DNA of 64,000 bases from NCBI RefSeq assembly GCF_019264485.1, contig NZ_JAHVAA010000007.1, forward strand, positions 1 through 64,000, in the 5' to 3' direction. Source of the DNA: Sediminibacterium sp. (GTDB taxonomy: Bacteria > Bacteroidota > Bacteroidia > Chitinophagales > Chitinophagaceae). This document shows, one piece after another, positions 51,391 through 58,679 of this stretch. The notes below the pieces were generated by a model. It was not told the DNA's origin. It did not search any database and worked only from the letters and a program-made list of their open reading frames with translations. Numbering within the stretch: position 1 is the first letter of the stretch; each line of letters opens with the position of its first letter. The position numbers and the translations under genes are program-made.

Positions 51391-51834
51391 ATGAAACAGA
51401 TCAAATTATTCCCGCATAGTTTTCAGCGTATAGGCTGGATACTATTAGCTCCCTTTTTAGCCCTCGGTATTGCCAATATGTTTTTTGAATACAATGCCTC
51501 CTGGCTCCAGTTTAAATTGGTAAAGAGCAACGGCCTTGAGTTTTTCTCCAGTCACAATTTTACCGACGAACTGGCAGCAGTAGGTCTTATCATCAGCCTT
51601 ATTTTTATTGCCTTTTCCAAAGAAAAAATAGAAGACGAAGCCATCCAGTTTTTTCGTCTCGAAGCCTTGCAATGGGCGGTGTATGCCAATTATTTAGTAT
51701 TGATTATCAGTATTCTAGTAGTATACGGCAGCACTTTTTTTCAGGTGATGACCTATAATATGTTTACGGTACTCATCATATTTATCCTACGATTCAGGTA
51801 TATATTGTTTCAGTATAATAAAGCCGGTATATGA
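51391..51834 (+). CDS. four-helix membrane protein paired with XRE regulator
   Basis: 147 aa from the ATG at 51391; the frame from 51367 would start inside the promoter. Four membrane segments (~15-35, ~60-75, ~95-115, ~120-140) with FSKEKIEDEAIQFFRLEALQWAVYANYLVLI between the second and third. This arrangement next to a 66-residue HTH protein recalls the DUF2975-YgzD pairs of Firmicutes and Bacteroidetes, but I do not recognise the family itself. Confidence 0.65.
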   Translation: MKQIKLFPHSFQRIGWILLAPFLALGIANMFFEYNASWLQFKLVKSNGLEFFSSHNFTDELAAVGLIISLIFIAFSKEKIEDEAIQFFRLEALQWAVYANYLVLIISILVVYGSTFFQVMTYNMFTVLIIFILRFRYILFQYNKAGI

Positions 51835-51914
51835 AATGAGCTATGAAATAACTGATGTAAACTGAAATATTTATTGGCGAATTCCATGTGGCCAAAATCA
51901 ATAAAAATTAACAC

Positions 51915-52115
51915 ATGAAAAATAAGATCAAAGTGCAGCGGGCCATTCATAACCTGACCCAGGACGACCTGGCCAAGAAAATAGCCGTGAGCAGGCAAAC
52001 CATCAATACCATGGAATCGGGTAAATATGTACCATCAACCGCGCTGGCGCTTAAAATGGCCCGGCTCTTCGGCGTACCCGTAGAGGAACTTTTTGAACTG
52101 GAAGAAGGAGATTAA
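51915..52115 (+). CDS. XRE-family HTH regulator (YgzD-like)
   Basis: 66 aa, a single helix-turn-helix domain: KVQRAIHNLTQDDLAKKIAVSRQTINTMESGKYVPSTALALKMARLFGVPVEELFELEEGD. These minimal Cro/CI-type repressors usually pair with a small membrane protein gene, as here, 80 bp upstream, and probably regulate it. Confidence 0.9.
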   Translation: MKNKIKVQRAIHNLTQDDLAKKIAVSRQTINTMESGKYVPSTALALKMARLFGVPVEELFELEEGD

Positions 52116-52182
52116 TTTTTTTTACGCCTTTTCCAACCTTTTCCTGTAACAGAACTCTTTAAATGGAGTTTAGTAAATAACC

Positions 52183-52248
52183 CCCTTTTCCCTGCCTCCT
52201 CCTTGCCCCGGATTTAAATCCGGGGCAAGGAGGAGGCAGGGAAAAGGG
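52183..52248. repeat. 66-bp perfect palindrome
   Basis: Arms 52183-52215 and 52216-52248, 33 bp each with no mismatch and no loop. The outer part is CCCTTTTCCCTGCCTCC, the inner part CCTTGCCCCGGATTT. The central GCCCCGGATTTAAATCCGGGGC element returns at 57247-57274. Between the XRE gene and a small ORF. Confidence 0.95.
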
Positions 52249-52261
52249 AAATAGAAATCAT

Positions 52262-52435
52262 ATGCTTAACATCAGAAAATTGGTACCACTGCTATTGCTG
52301 CTGTTTACAGCCGCTGCGCTGGCGGGTGTCATTAGCTTATGTAAGCAGCCTTCCTGCACCGGAAAAAATACAAATCCGGAAACATCAACTTTTGAATGGA
52401 TTGGATTGCCCAACGGCTCTTACCTCTGCATTTAA
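52262..52435 (+). CDS. small exported peptide, hypothetical
   Basis: 57 codons (52262 ATG to TAA 52433-52435). MLNIRKLVPLLLLLFTAAALAG is a strong signal peptide or helix, followed by a short tail with three Cys and an aromatic end (TFEWIGLPNGSYLCI). The position, just after the palindrome and 46 bp before a TonB-dependent receptor gene on the same strand, makes expression plausible. No family recognised; it could also be non-coding. Confidence 0.45.
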   Translation: MLNIRKLVPLLLLLFTAAALAGVISLCKQPSCTGKNTNPETSTFEWIGLPNGSYLCI

Positions 52436-52480
52436 AAACATGTTTTCCAATTATTAATTGTTTAAGAGAAATGCATCATC

Positions 52481-55288
52481 ATGCGTAACAGGATTTTCAT
52501 GCTCATACTGAGCTTGTTTTTTATGGGTATGCTCCATGCCCAAAACAATTCTACAGGTACCATTACAGGTAAACTTATTGACTCCGCTTCCAAACAACCC
52601 ATGAACCTCGCTACTGTTTCGGTGTTCAAAGCAGCCGATACAGTTTTGGTGACATACAGACTCAGTACGGAAGCAGGTGAATTTAAAGTAAGTGGTTTAC
52701 CGGTTGATATAGACCTGCGAATGATTATTTCTTATTCAGGTTATGCTGTAACCCGGAAAGAATTTAAGCTTACTAAAGACATAATAGCATTCGATGCAGG
52801 CACTATTGTAATGACACCTAACAATGCCAATACACTGGATGAGGTTTTGGTGTATGCAGAAAGACCTCCTGTAGTTGTAAAAAAAGATACGATTGAATTT
52901 AATGCCAACTCTTTTAAAACTTTACCTTCTGCTCTGGTCGAAGACCTGCTGAAAAAATTACCAGGTGTTCAGTTAGATGCGGAGGGAAATATAACCGTGA
53001 ATGGTAAAAAAGTAAACCGTATCATGGTAGATGGTAAAGATTTTTTTGGTGGTGATCCTAAAATGGCCACACGCAACCTGCCTGCCAACCTTATTGATAA
53101 AGTGCAGGTATCCGATGATAAGGATGAACTCGATCTTAACCCCGATAAAGCAAAAGCAGATGTTGGACAAGTCATCAACCTCAAACTCAAAAAAGCCATC
53201 AAGCAAGGATTATTTGGTAAAGCTTATGCAGGAAAAGCAGACGGTAACCGTTATGAAGCAGGTGGTATTGTAAATATGTTCCGCGACACTTTACAGGTGA
53301 GTGTCTTGGGCTTTAGCAATAACCTCAATAAAGCCGGATTTGGTTTTAATGATATCCGTTCACTGGGTGGATTCGACAGGAGTGGTATCAATTCCATCTC
53401 CATAAACAGTAATGGAGGTTTAAATGTGAATGGTATATCTTTTGGTGGAATGGGACAAGGTATTCAACAATCGGGTGGTATTGGATTTAACCTGAATAAT
53501 GAATTTAAAAAAGGGCTTACACTCAATACGCAATATTTCTATGGCAGATCGCGTAACGATATTGCTGAACTGGAAAACCGTCAACAGTTTCTGGGAGATA
53601 CTATTTTAACCAGCCGCTCCAACAGATCGGAAGTAATTAATTCAAAAAGTCATCGTCTTGGGTTTGGTCTGCGCTGGAAAATTGATACTACTTCAAGAAT
53701 GGAATTCAGACCTACTTTAACAGTAGCAAACAATAACAGTAATCGTCTTACCAATATTACCACCAATAGCAGTGAAGATGGGCCACTAAATGCCAGTAAT
53801 AACCTGCAGTCTGTAAAAGGCAGAGATATTGGTTATAGTCATTCATTGAGCTATTTTAAAAATTTCAGAAAAAAGGGAAGGACTTTTAATATGTTCAATA
53901 ATATTAACCTGAACACCACCAATACCGATCAGTTTAATAATGTGCTCAATACTTTCTTCCCAACGGGAAGTAGTAATATTGATCAGTTGCGAGATCAGGA
54001 AAGAGCCAACTTTTCTACCAGCACCAATATGAATTTTGCAGAACCCCTCACAAAAGATCTTACACTTCGTTTGGGTTATGCCATGACTTTCTTTGAAAAT
54101 AAAGATGCACTGGCTACTTATAATAAAAATGCCGGGAGTGGAAAATATGATCAGATCAATACATTGCTGACTAACCACCTGGAAAGAACAAGCTGGAGAA
54201 ACAATTTATCAAGTGGCTTGAATTTCCGGTATAAAAAATTAAGTATTACTACCACTGTTAACTTCTTATGGCTTGATTTGAATAACCGTTATGTATCTAT
54301 TGGTCAGAAACTCGATCAGCATTTTAATTATATCATTCCAAGCGCCAATATCAGTTGGAGAGAATTTAACCTGAGTTATAATGCCAATGTGAATCCGCCG
54401 GGTATTGGCGACATACAGCCGGTAGCGGATAATACAAACCCATTGTATATTAACAAAGGAAATCCCAACCTGAAACCAGCAAAATCTCATGGGTTTAACC
54501 TGAATTTCTTTAAGAATGTTACGCAGAAACAAATGTTTATCAGTGCGTATCTGGGTGGAAGTATCAGCAATAATGGTGTGGTAAGGAGCCGTGATATTGC
54601 AGCCAATGGTGTACAAACCACGATGCCGGTGAATGCAGATGGTATTCATAATTTTTATACCAACTTTTATTTCAATAAACAACACAAGCTGAATAAAACT
54701 TTTTCGGTGAACTATGGTGCCGGCTATAACTTAAATTATACCAGAAACTTCCTGATCATTAACTCGAAAAAGAGCTATGTAAAGAATATAGATTTCAACC
54801 CCTACATACGTACCGGTATTAACTGGAACGATAAGATTGAATGGAACATTACTTACAACAGAGGCGTAAATAATGCTTACTATGAAAGTAATGAATTTCG
54901 TGACCTGAAAGTAGAAAGACAAAGTGTTAATACAGACCTTGTAGTTCGTTTGCCAAAGAAATTTGTATGGGAAATGACATTGGACCATCGTTATAATTCA
55001 CAGACTGCACCGGGTGTTCAAAAAACAGTGTCATTACTCAATGCCGGACTTACTTATCTGTTCATGAAAGACGATAAAGGCCAATTAAAATTCTCTGTAT
55101 CAGATTTACTGAACCAGAACAGATCGGTGTTTCGTTTTTCTGCTGAAAACTATATTACAGACAGACAAACCAATATTCTGCAACGTTATTTTATGCTAAC
55201 GTTTACCTATAATATCAGAAGCTTTGGTGCGGCCGGTAAAGGAGCCGGTGGTAAAGTGGGAGGAAGGCAGAGTTTGTTCTTCTTCTAA
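52481..55288 (+). CDS. TonB-dependent receptor-like outer-membrane beta-barrel protein
   Basis: 935 aa. Signal peptide (MRNRIFMLILSLFFMGMLHAQ), carboxypeptidase-regulatory-like domain (ITGKLIDSASKQPMNLATVSVF, ~25-115), then a plug (DTIEFNANSFKTLPSALVEDLLKKLPGVQLDAEGNITVNGKKVNRIMVDGKDFFGGDP) and a long beta barrel of the OMP_b-brl_3 type to an aromatic C-terminus (LFFF). By family it takes up or binds unknown ligands at the outer membrane. The alpha/beta hydrolase follows 23 bp downstream. Confidence 0.9.
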   Translation: MRNRIFMLILSLFFMGMLHAQNNSTGTITGKLIDSASKQPMNLATVSVFKAADTVLVTYRLSTEAGEFKVSGLPVDIDLRMIISYSGYAVTRKEFKLTKDIIAFDAGTIVMTPNNANTLDEVLVYAERPPVVVKKDTIEFNANSFKTLPSALVEDLLKKLPGVQLDAEGNITVNGKKVNRIMVDGKDFFGGDPKMATRNLPANLIDKVQVSDDKDELDLNPDKAKADVGQVINLKLKKAIKQGLFGKAYAGKADGNRYEAGGIVNMFRDTLQVSVLGFSNNLNKAGFGFNDIRSLGGFDRSGINSISINSNGGLNVNGISFGGMGQGIQQSGGIGFNLNNEFKKGLTLNTQYFYGRSRNDIAELENRQQFLGDTILTSRSNRSEVINSKSHRLGFGLRWKIDTTSRMEFRPTLTVANNNSNRLTNITTNSSEDGPLNASNNLQSVKGRDIGYSHSLSYFKNFRKKGRTFNMFNNINLNTTNTDQFNNVLNTFFPTGSSNIDQLRDQERANFSTSTNMNFAEPLTKDLTLRLGYAMTFFENKDALATYNKNAGSGKYDQINTLLTNHLERTSWRNNLSSGLNFRYKKLSITTTVNFLWLDLNNRYVSIGQKLDQHFNYIIPSANISWREFNLSYNANVNPPGIGDIQPVADNTNPLYINKGNPNLKPAKSHGFNLNFFKNVTQKQMFISAYLGGSISNNGVVRSRDIAANGVQTTMPVNADGIHNFYTNFYFNKQHKLNKTFSVNYGAGYNLNYTRNFLIINSKKSYVKNIDFNPYIRTGINWNDKIEWNITYNRGVNNAYYESNEFRDLKVERQSVNTDLVVRLPKKFVWEMTLDHRYNSQTAPGVQKTVSLLNAGLTYLFMKDDKGQLKFSVSDLLNQNRSVFRFSAENYITDRQTNILQRYFMLTFTYNIRSFGAAGKGAGGKVGGRQSLFFF

Positions 55289-55311
55289 GTATATTATATA
55301 TTAGTAGCCAT

Positions 55312-56304
55312 ATGAATTTTGTTATTAGAATTTCTTATGCACTTTTAGCGGTATTTATTTTAATAACTACCATAACTGGACAATCAGCAAAAGTTACAAA
55401 ACTCAGCAGGCAGCCGTATTATAGATTCGCACTGAAATCGACTTCTTCAGACAGTCTAATTTTCTATTTATCAGAAGAAGTAAATGGTAACAACCTTCCA
55501 TTACTTGTTTATATTCAGGGATCTGGTAATGAATCACTGTTTATAAAGGAAGGAGATGGGAAAATAATTCCCAGATCGGGTCATATTAGTTTCGCAGAAC
55601 AAGCGAAGGGCAGATGCAGATTATTAATAATTGAAAAGCCTGGTGTTACCACTTTTCAAAAATCAGGTGATAATAAAACGTTTGATGAATTTTTTTCTTT
55701 GCAAAACTGGCAGGAAAGAATAAAAAATGCTATTTATTATACTATACGCAATAAAGAGGCAGATTCATCAAGAATTATGATTGCCGGACATTCGGAGGGT
55801 GGTGTAGTGGCTGCATCGCTTGCCAGATTGATGCCTAATCTGATAACCCATATCACAATACTAGCTGGAGAAGGATTAACACAGTTGTTTAGTCTTTACC
55901 AATTAGCAGAGCAAGGATCATTTTTTGAAGCACCAGGAAAAAAAGCAAATGAGCGAATAGATTCATTGCTTGCCCAATGGAGAAGTATCTTGAAAGATAC
56001 TATGAGTACTTCAAAGAAATTTTGGGGATTTACTTATTTAAGGTGGAGTACTTTTTTAAAGACCTCTGTATACGATGAGTTGTCTGGATGGAATGGCAAA
56101 GTATTAATTTTGCAAGGCGATAGAGATGTCCATGTAGCACCGGTAAATTCTAAGGCTTTGTTTACGGGTTTATTGTCAAAAGGGAAAGATGTAAACTTAG
56201 AAATAGTTGAAGGAGCTGACCATTCTTTTAATATAGCAAATTCGCCTTTAAACGGATGGGTCATTGCTATCAAAAAAAGTATTCAATGGTTTCTTTCTTC
56301 TTAG
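55312..56304 (+). CDS. exported alpha/beta hydrolase
   Basis: 330 aa. N-terminal signal peptide or anchor (~5-24). Nucleophile elbow GHSEGG in IMIAGHSEGGVVAASLA, catalytic Asp likely in LQGDRDVHVAP and His in EGADHSFN. Serine hydrolase fold (esterase/peptidase). Directly follows the receptor gene, so it may process the ligand that the receptor handles (inference). Confidence 0.85.
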   Translation: MNFVIRISYALLAVFILITTITGQSAKVTKLSRQPYYRFALKSTSSDSLIFYLSEEVNGNNLPLLVYIQGSGNESLFIKEGDGKIIPRSGHISFAEQAKGRCRLLIIEKPGVTTFQKSGDNKTFDEFFSLQNWQERIKNAIYYTIRNKEADSSRIMIAGHSEGGVVAASLARLMPNLITHITILAGEGLTQLFSLYQLAEQGSFFEAPGKKANERIDSLLAQWRSILKDTMSTSKKFWGFTYLRWSTFLKTSVYDELSGWNGKVLILQGDRDVHVAPVNSKALFTGLLSKGKDVNLEIVEGADHSFNIANSPLNGWVIAIKKSIQWFLSS

Positions 56305-56320
56305 TTTACGGTTTAATCAA

Positions 56321-57094
56321 TTAATATTTTTCAATAACACCCAAACCAAATAAGGCAAAGTCGTATTTTACCGGATCTTTTGGATCAAGTTCACATAAAT
56401 AGTTGGTTAGTTCAATAGCTGCCTGCCAATCCATCTGATTACGATCTAGGAGTTGAAAACGTTTAGCCACCCTGGCCACATGTAAATCAATCGGACAGAT
56501 AAGTTCCGATGGTTTGATCTTTTTCCAGATACCAAAGTCAACGCCGCATTTATCCTTTCTTACCATCCATCTTAAAAACATATTTAGTCTTTTACAAGAT
56601 GAGCCTTTGAATGGTGTGGCAATATGCTTCTTTGTTCGCGGTGGTGCATCAGGTAATGAGAAAAAATAATTATGGAAATGAGTCAGTCTCATTTCCATAT
56701 CATCTGTTGCTGAACGCATAAAAGCCAGCTCTAAAGAATCATGCTCACTAAAATGAAATTTCAGAAATGCAATAAAGTATAAAAGATCTGTTGTGTTGAA
56801 TGTTCTGTGTTTGAAATGCAGTAATAGTTTCAGGTCTTTGTCGGAATGATGTAAACAGAATTGATGGGGCTCGTTGTCCATCAATTGCATTAGCTCAAAT
56901 GATTTCTGAATGATGGTGGTGCGGTTGCCCCATGCAAAGATGGAGGCAAAGAAGCCGGCAATTTCAATATCCTGTTTTTTTGAGAAGTGATGTGGTACGC
57001 AGATCGGATCATCCTTTATAAAGGAGGGCTGGTTGTATTGCTCTACCTTTCGGTCGAAAAAATCCTTTAACGAATCAGCACTCTTAATCTTCAT
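56321..57094 (-). CDS. TIGR02757/DUF2400-family protein
   Basis: 257 aa, cytoplasmic, helical. Signature stretches: DPICVPHHFSKKQDIEIAGFFASIFAWGNRTTIIQK, the C-terminal CPIDLHVARVAKRFQLLDRNQMDWQAAIELTNYLCELDPKDPVKYDFALFGLGV. The family shows a distant HhH-GPD/endonuclease-like helix-hairpin-helix pattern; its role is not known. The length is typical. Confidence 0.88.
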   Translation of the reverse strand: MKIKSADSLKDFFDRKVEQYNQPSFIKDDPICVPHHFSKKQDIEIAGFFASIFAWGNRTTIIQKSFELMQLMDNEPHQFCLHHSDKDLKLLLHFKHRTFNTTDLLYFIAFLKFHFSEHDSLELAFMRSATDDMEMRLTHFHNYFFSLPDAPPRTKKHIATPFKGSSCKRLNMFLRWMVRKDKCGVDFGIWKKIKPSELICPIDLHVARVAKRFQLLDRNQMDWQAAIELTNYLCELDPKDPVKYDFALFGLGVIEKY

Positions 57095-57120
57095 ATTCCA
57101 CTAAGATATATTTACTAAAC

Positions 57121-57228
57121 GACTCTGCGTAAACGCTGTTAACTTTCGATCTCTGCGGTGGGGTTCCTGTCAGCCTGACGAAGGAAGGGCACCGCAGAGA
57201 AATGAGAAAGCAGCGTTTTCGCAGAGTC
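57121..57228. repeat. Family A palindrome, copy 9, with altered centre
   Basis: GACTCTGCGTAAACGCTG and GATCTCTGCGGTGG on the left, GCACCGCAGAGAAATG and GTTTTCGCAGAGTC on the right. The usual short loop is replaced by a longer centre with a CCTGTCAGCCTGACG dyad, so the element is about 108 bp. Confidence 0.82.
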
Positions 57229-57246
57229 ATTTAGTATAGTATATGA

Positions 57247-57274
57247 CCTTGCTCCGGATTTCAATCCGGGGCAA
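57247..57274. repeat. CCGGATT-AATCCGG hairpin related to the 66-bp palindrome
   Basis: CTTGCTCCGGATTTCAATCCGGGGCAA: central GCCCCGGATT-AATCCGGGGC-type unit with one difference per arm, matching the centre of 52183-52248. Located just downstream (minus strand) of the AIM24-like gene. Confidence 0.7.
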
Positions 57275-57279
57275 AAAAA

Positions 57280-58074
57280 TTATCTCCAGCCATCACCATC
57301 CAATATATTACCAATACCTCCCAAAATACTTCCTTCTTCTTTCCTGCTATAAGTACCATAAGCAAGGATACGCCCGGCCAGACGGCTGATGGGTAAGGTT
57401 TGAATCCATACAATGCCAGGGCCTCTTAATGTGGCAAAGAATAAACCCTCACCACCGAAAATGGTATTCTTAATACCACCTACAAACTGAATATCATAAT
57501 CGATGCCAGAAGTGAAACCCACAATACAACCGGTATCTACTTTCAGCATTTCACCTGGCTGTAATTGTTTCTGTATCACATGTCCGCAGGCATGGAGAAA
57601 ACACATGCCATCACCTTCCAGTTTTTCCATGATAAAACCTTCACCACCAAATAACCCAGTGCCTAGTTTACGCTGGAACTCCAGTCCAACACTTACGCCT
57701 TTGGCTGCGCAGAGAAATGCATCTTTCTGGCAGATCACTTTATTTTGGAAACGGGAAAGATCGATGGGAATGATTTTGCCCGGGTAAGGAGAGGCGAAGC
57801 TTACGGTTTTAATACCACCTGTAACATTGGTAAAAGCGGTCATGAATAAGTTTTCACCTACGAGTACACGCTTACCTGCATTGAGGAGTTTTCCTAATAG
57901 TCCACCTTGTTGTTTGCTACCATCACCAAACAGGGTTTCCATCTGTATGCCGTCTTCCATCATCATAAAAGCACCCGGCTCGGCAATAGCCGTTTCATTG
58001 GGGTCAAGTTCCACCTCCACATACTGCATCTCTTCCCCATAAATTTTATAATCTATTTCATGGTTTTGTTTCAT
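57280..58074 (-). CDS. AIM24/TIGR00266-family protein
   Basis: 264 aa, all-beta. Motifs: YVEVELDPNETAIAEPGAFMMMEDGIQMETLFGDG, LFMTAFTNVTGGIKTVSFASPYPGKIIPIDL, FHACG(HVI)-like stretch MCFLHACGHVIQKQLQPGEMLKVDTGCIVGFTSGIDYDIQFVGG, and a C-terminal glycine-rich end. Relatives to the mitochondrial AIM24; bacterial role unknown. Confidence 0.9.
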   Translation of the reverse strand: MKQNHEIDYKIYGEEMQYVEVELDPNETAIAEPGAFMMMEDGIQMETLFGDGSKQQGGLLGKLLNAGKRVLVGENLFMTAFTNVTGGIKTVSFASPYPGKIIPIDLSRFQNKVICQKDAFLCAAKGVSVGLEFQRKLGTGLFGGEGFIMEKLEGDGMCFLHACGHVIQKQLQPGEMLKVDTGCIVGFTSGIDYDIQFVGGIKNTIFGGEGLFFATLRGPGIVWIQTLPISRLAGRILAYGTYSRKEEGSILGGIGNILDGDGWR

Positions 58075-58127
58075 TGAGAATAATTTTAAAAATTAGTAGT
58101 TTATTTCACCCTAATATTACATTCATT

Positions 58128-58156
58128 CTGTGTATTTCTGTGCCTTCAGTGGCAAT
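58128..58156. repeat. Inverted arm, 3' flank of second GxxExxY gene
   Basis: CTGTGTATTTCTGTGCCTTC...GGCAAT, 29 bp, 6 bp downstream of the stop codon (minus strand). Pairs with 58557-58585 with one mismatch in 29. Confidence 0.92.
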
Positions 58157-58162
58157 TCATTC

Positions 58163-58552
58163 TTATAAAACCACTCTCTTAATCCCCAATCTATCTTCCC
58201 CAAAATTAACAATCAACCCAACCTTACATCCCGAAACCCTCAAATAATTAATTATCTGTTTGTATTGTTCCTCTGCAATCCCATTTTGGGCTTTCACTTC
58301 TAATATAATCTGATCGAAAACAACAAAATCTGCAAAATACTTATGTGGGAGAATAACTTTTTTATATTCTACCGCATATTGCTTTTCTCGTGAATATGGG
58401 ATGTTTCTATTTCTGAGTTCGTACTCAATAGCATCTTTGTAGACGATTTCAAGAAACCCTTTACCAAGAATTCGATGAACTTCTATGCATATAGATAGAA
58501 TTTTACTGGTCTCTTGTTGGAGAGGGTAATTGTTGGAGTTGTATTGGTTCAT
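58163..58552 (-). CDS. GxxExxY-family protein, second copy, bracketed by inverted repeats
   Basis: 129 aa from the ATG at 58552 (MNQYNSNNYPLQQETSKILSICIEVHRILGKGFLEIVY). The longer frame from 58657 translates the arm and the RND terminator and is not credible. The signature GKGFLEIVY fits GxxExxY exactly. Nuclease-like core: FADFVVFDQIILEVKAQNGIAEEQYKQIINYLRVSGCKVGLIVNFG (Asp, EVK, then the conserved helix and strand). It differs strongly from the copy at 46325-46711 and lies within its own, different pair of inverted arms. Function of the family unknown. Confidence 0.9.
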   Translation of the reverse strand: MNQYNSNNYPLQQETSKILSICIEVHRILGKGFLEIVYKDAIEYELRNRNIPYSREKQYAVEYKKVILPHKYFADFVVFDQIILEVKAQNGIAEEQYKQIINYLRVSGCKVGLIVNFGEDRLGIKRVVL

Positions 58553-58556
58553 ATTG

Positions 58557-58585
58557 ATTGCCACTGAAGGCACAGAGATACACAG
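58557..58585. repeat. Inverted arm, 5' flank of second GxxExxY gene
   Basis: ATTGCCACTGAAGGCACAGAG...CACAG, 29 bp, ending 4 bp upstream of the ATG (minus strand). Inverted partner of 58128-58156. Confidence 0.92.
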
Positions 58586-58604
58586 AAAAGAGAACGTATT
58601 TCCC

Positions 58605-58639
58605 GCAAAAAAAGAGCCGCCCCTGGGAACAGGGGCGGC
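58605..58639 (-). terminator. Terminator of the RND efflux operon
   Basis: GCCGCCCCTG (58616-58625), loop GGAA, CAGGGGCGGC (58630-58639); on the minus strand it is followed by TCTTTTTTTG. Strong hairpin 40 bp after the RND gene. Confidence 0.92.
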
Positions 58640-58679
58640 GTTGTGGATTATTACCAAAAACCAACTGTAAACTATGTTT

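Noticed and set aside
58553..58657. N-terminal extension of the second GxxExxY gene
   Set aside because: Reads through the inverted arm and the RND terminator; the family start is the ATG at 58552.
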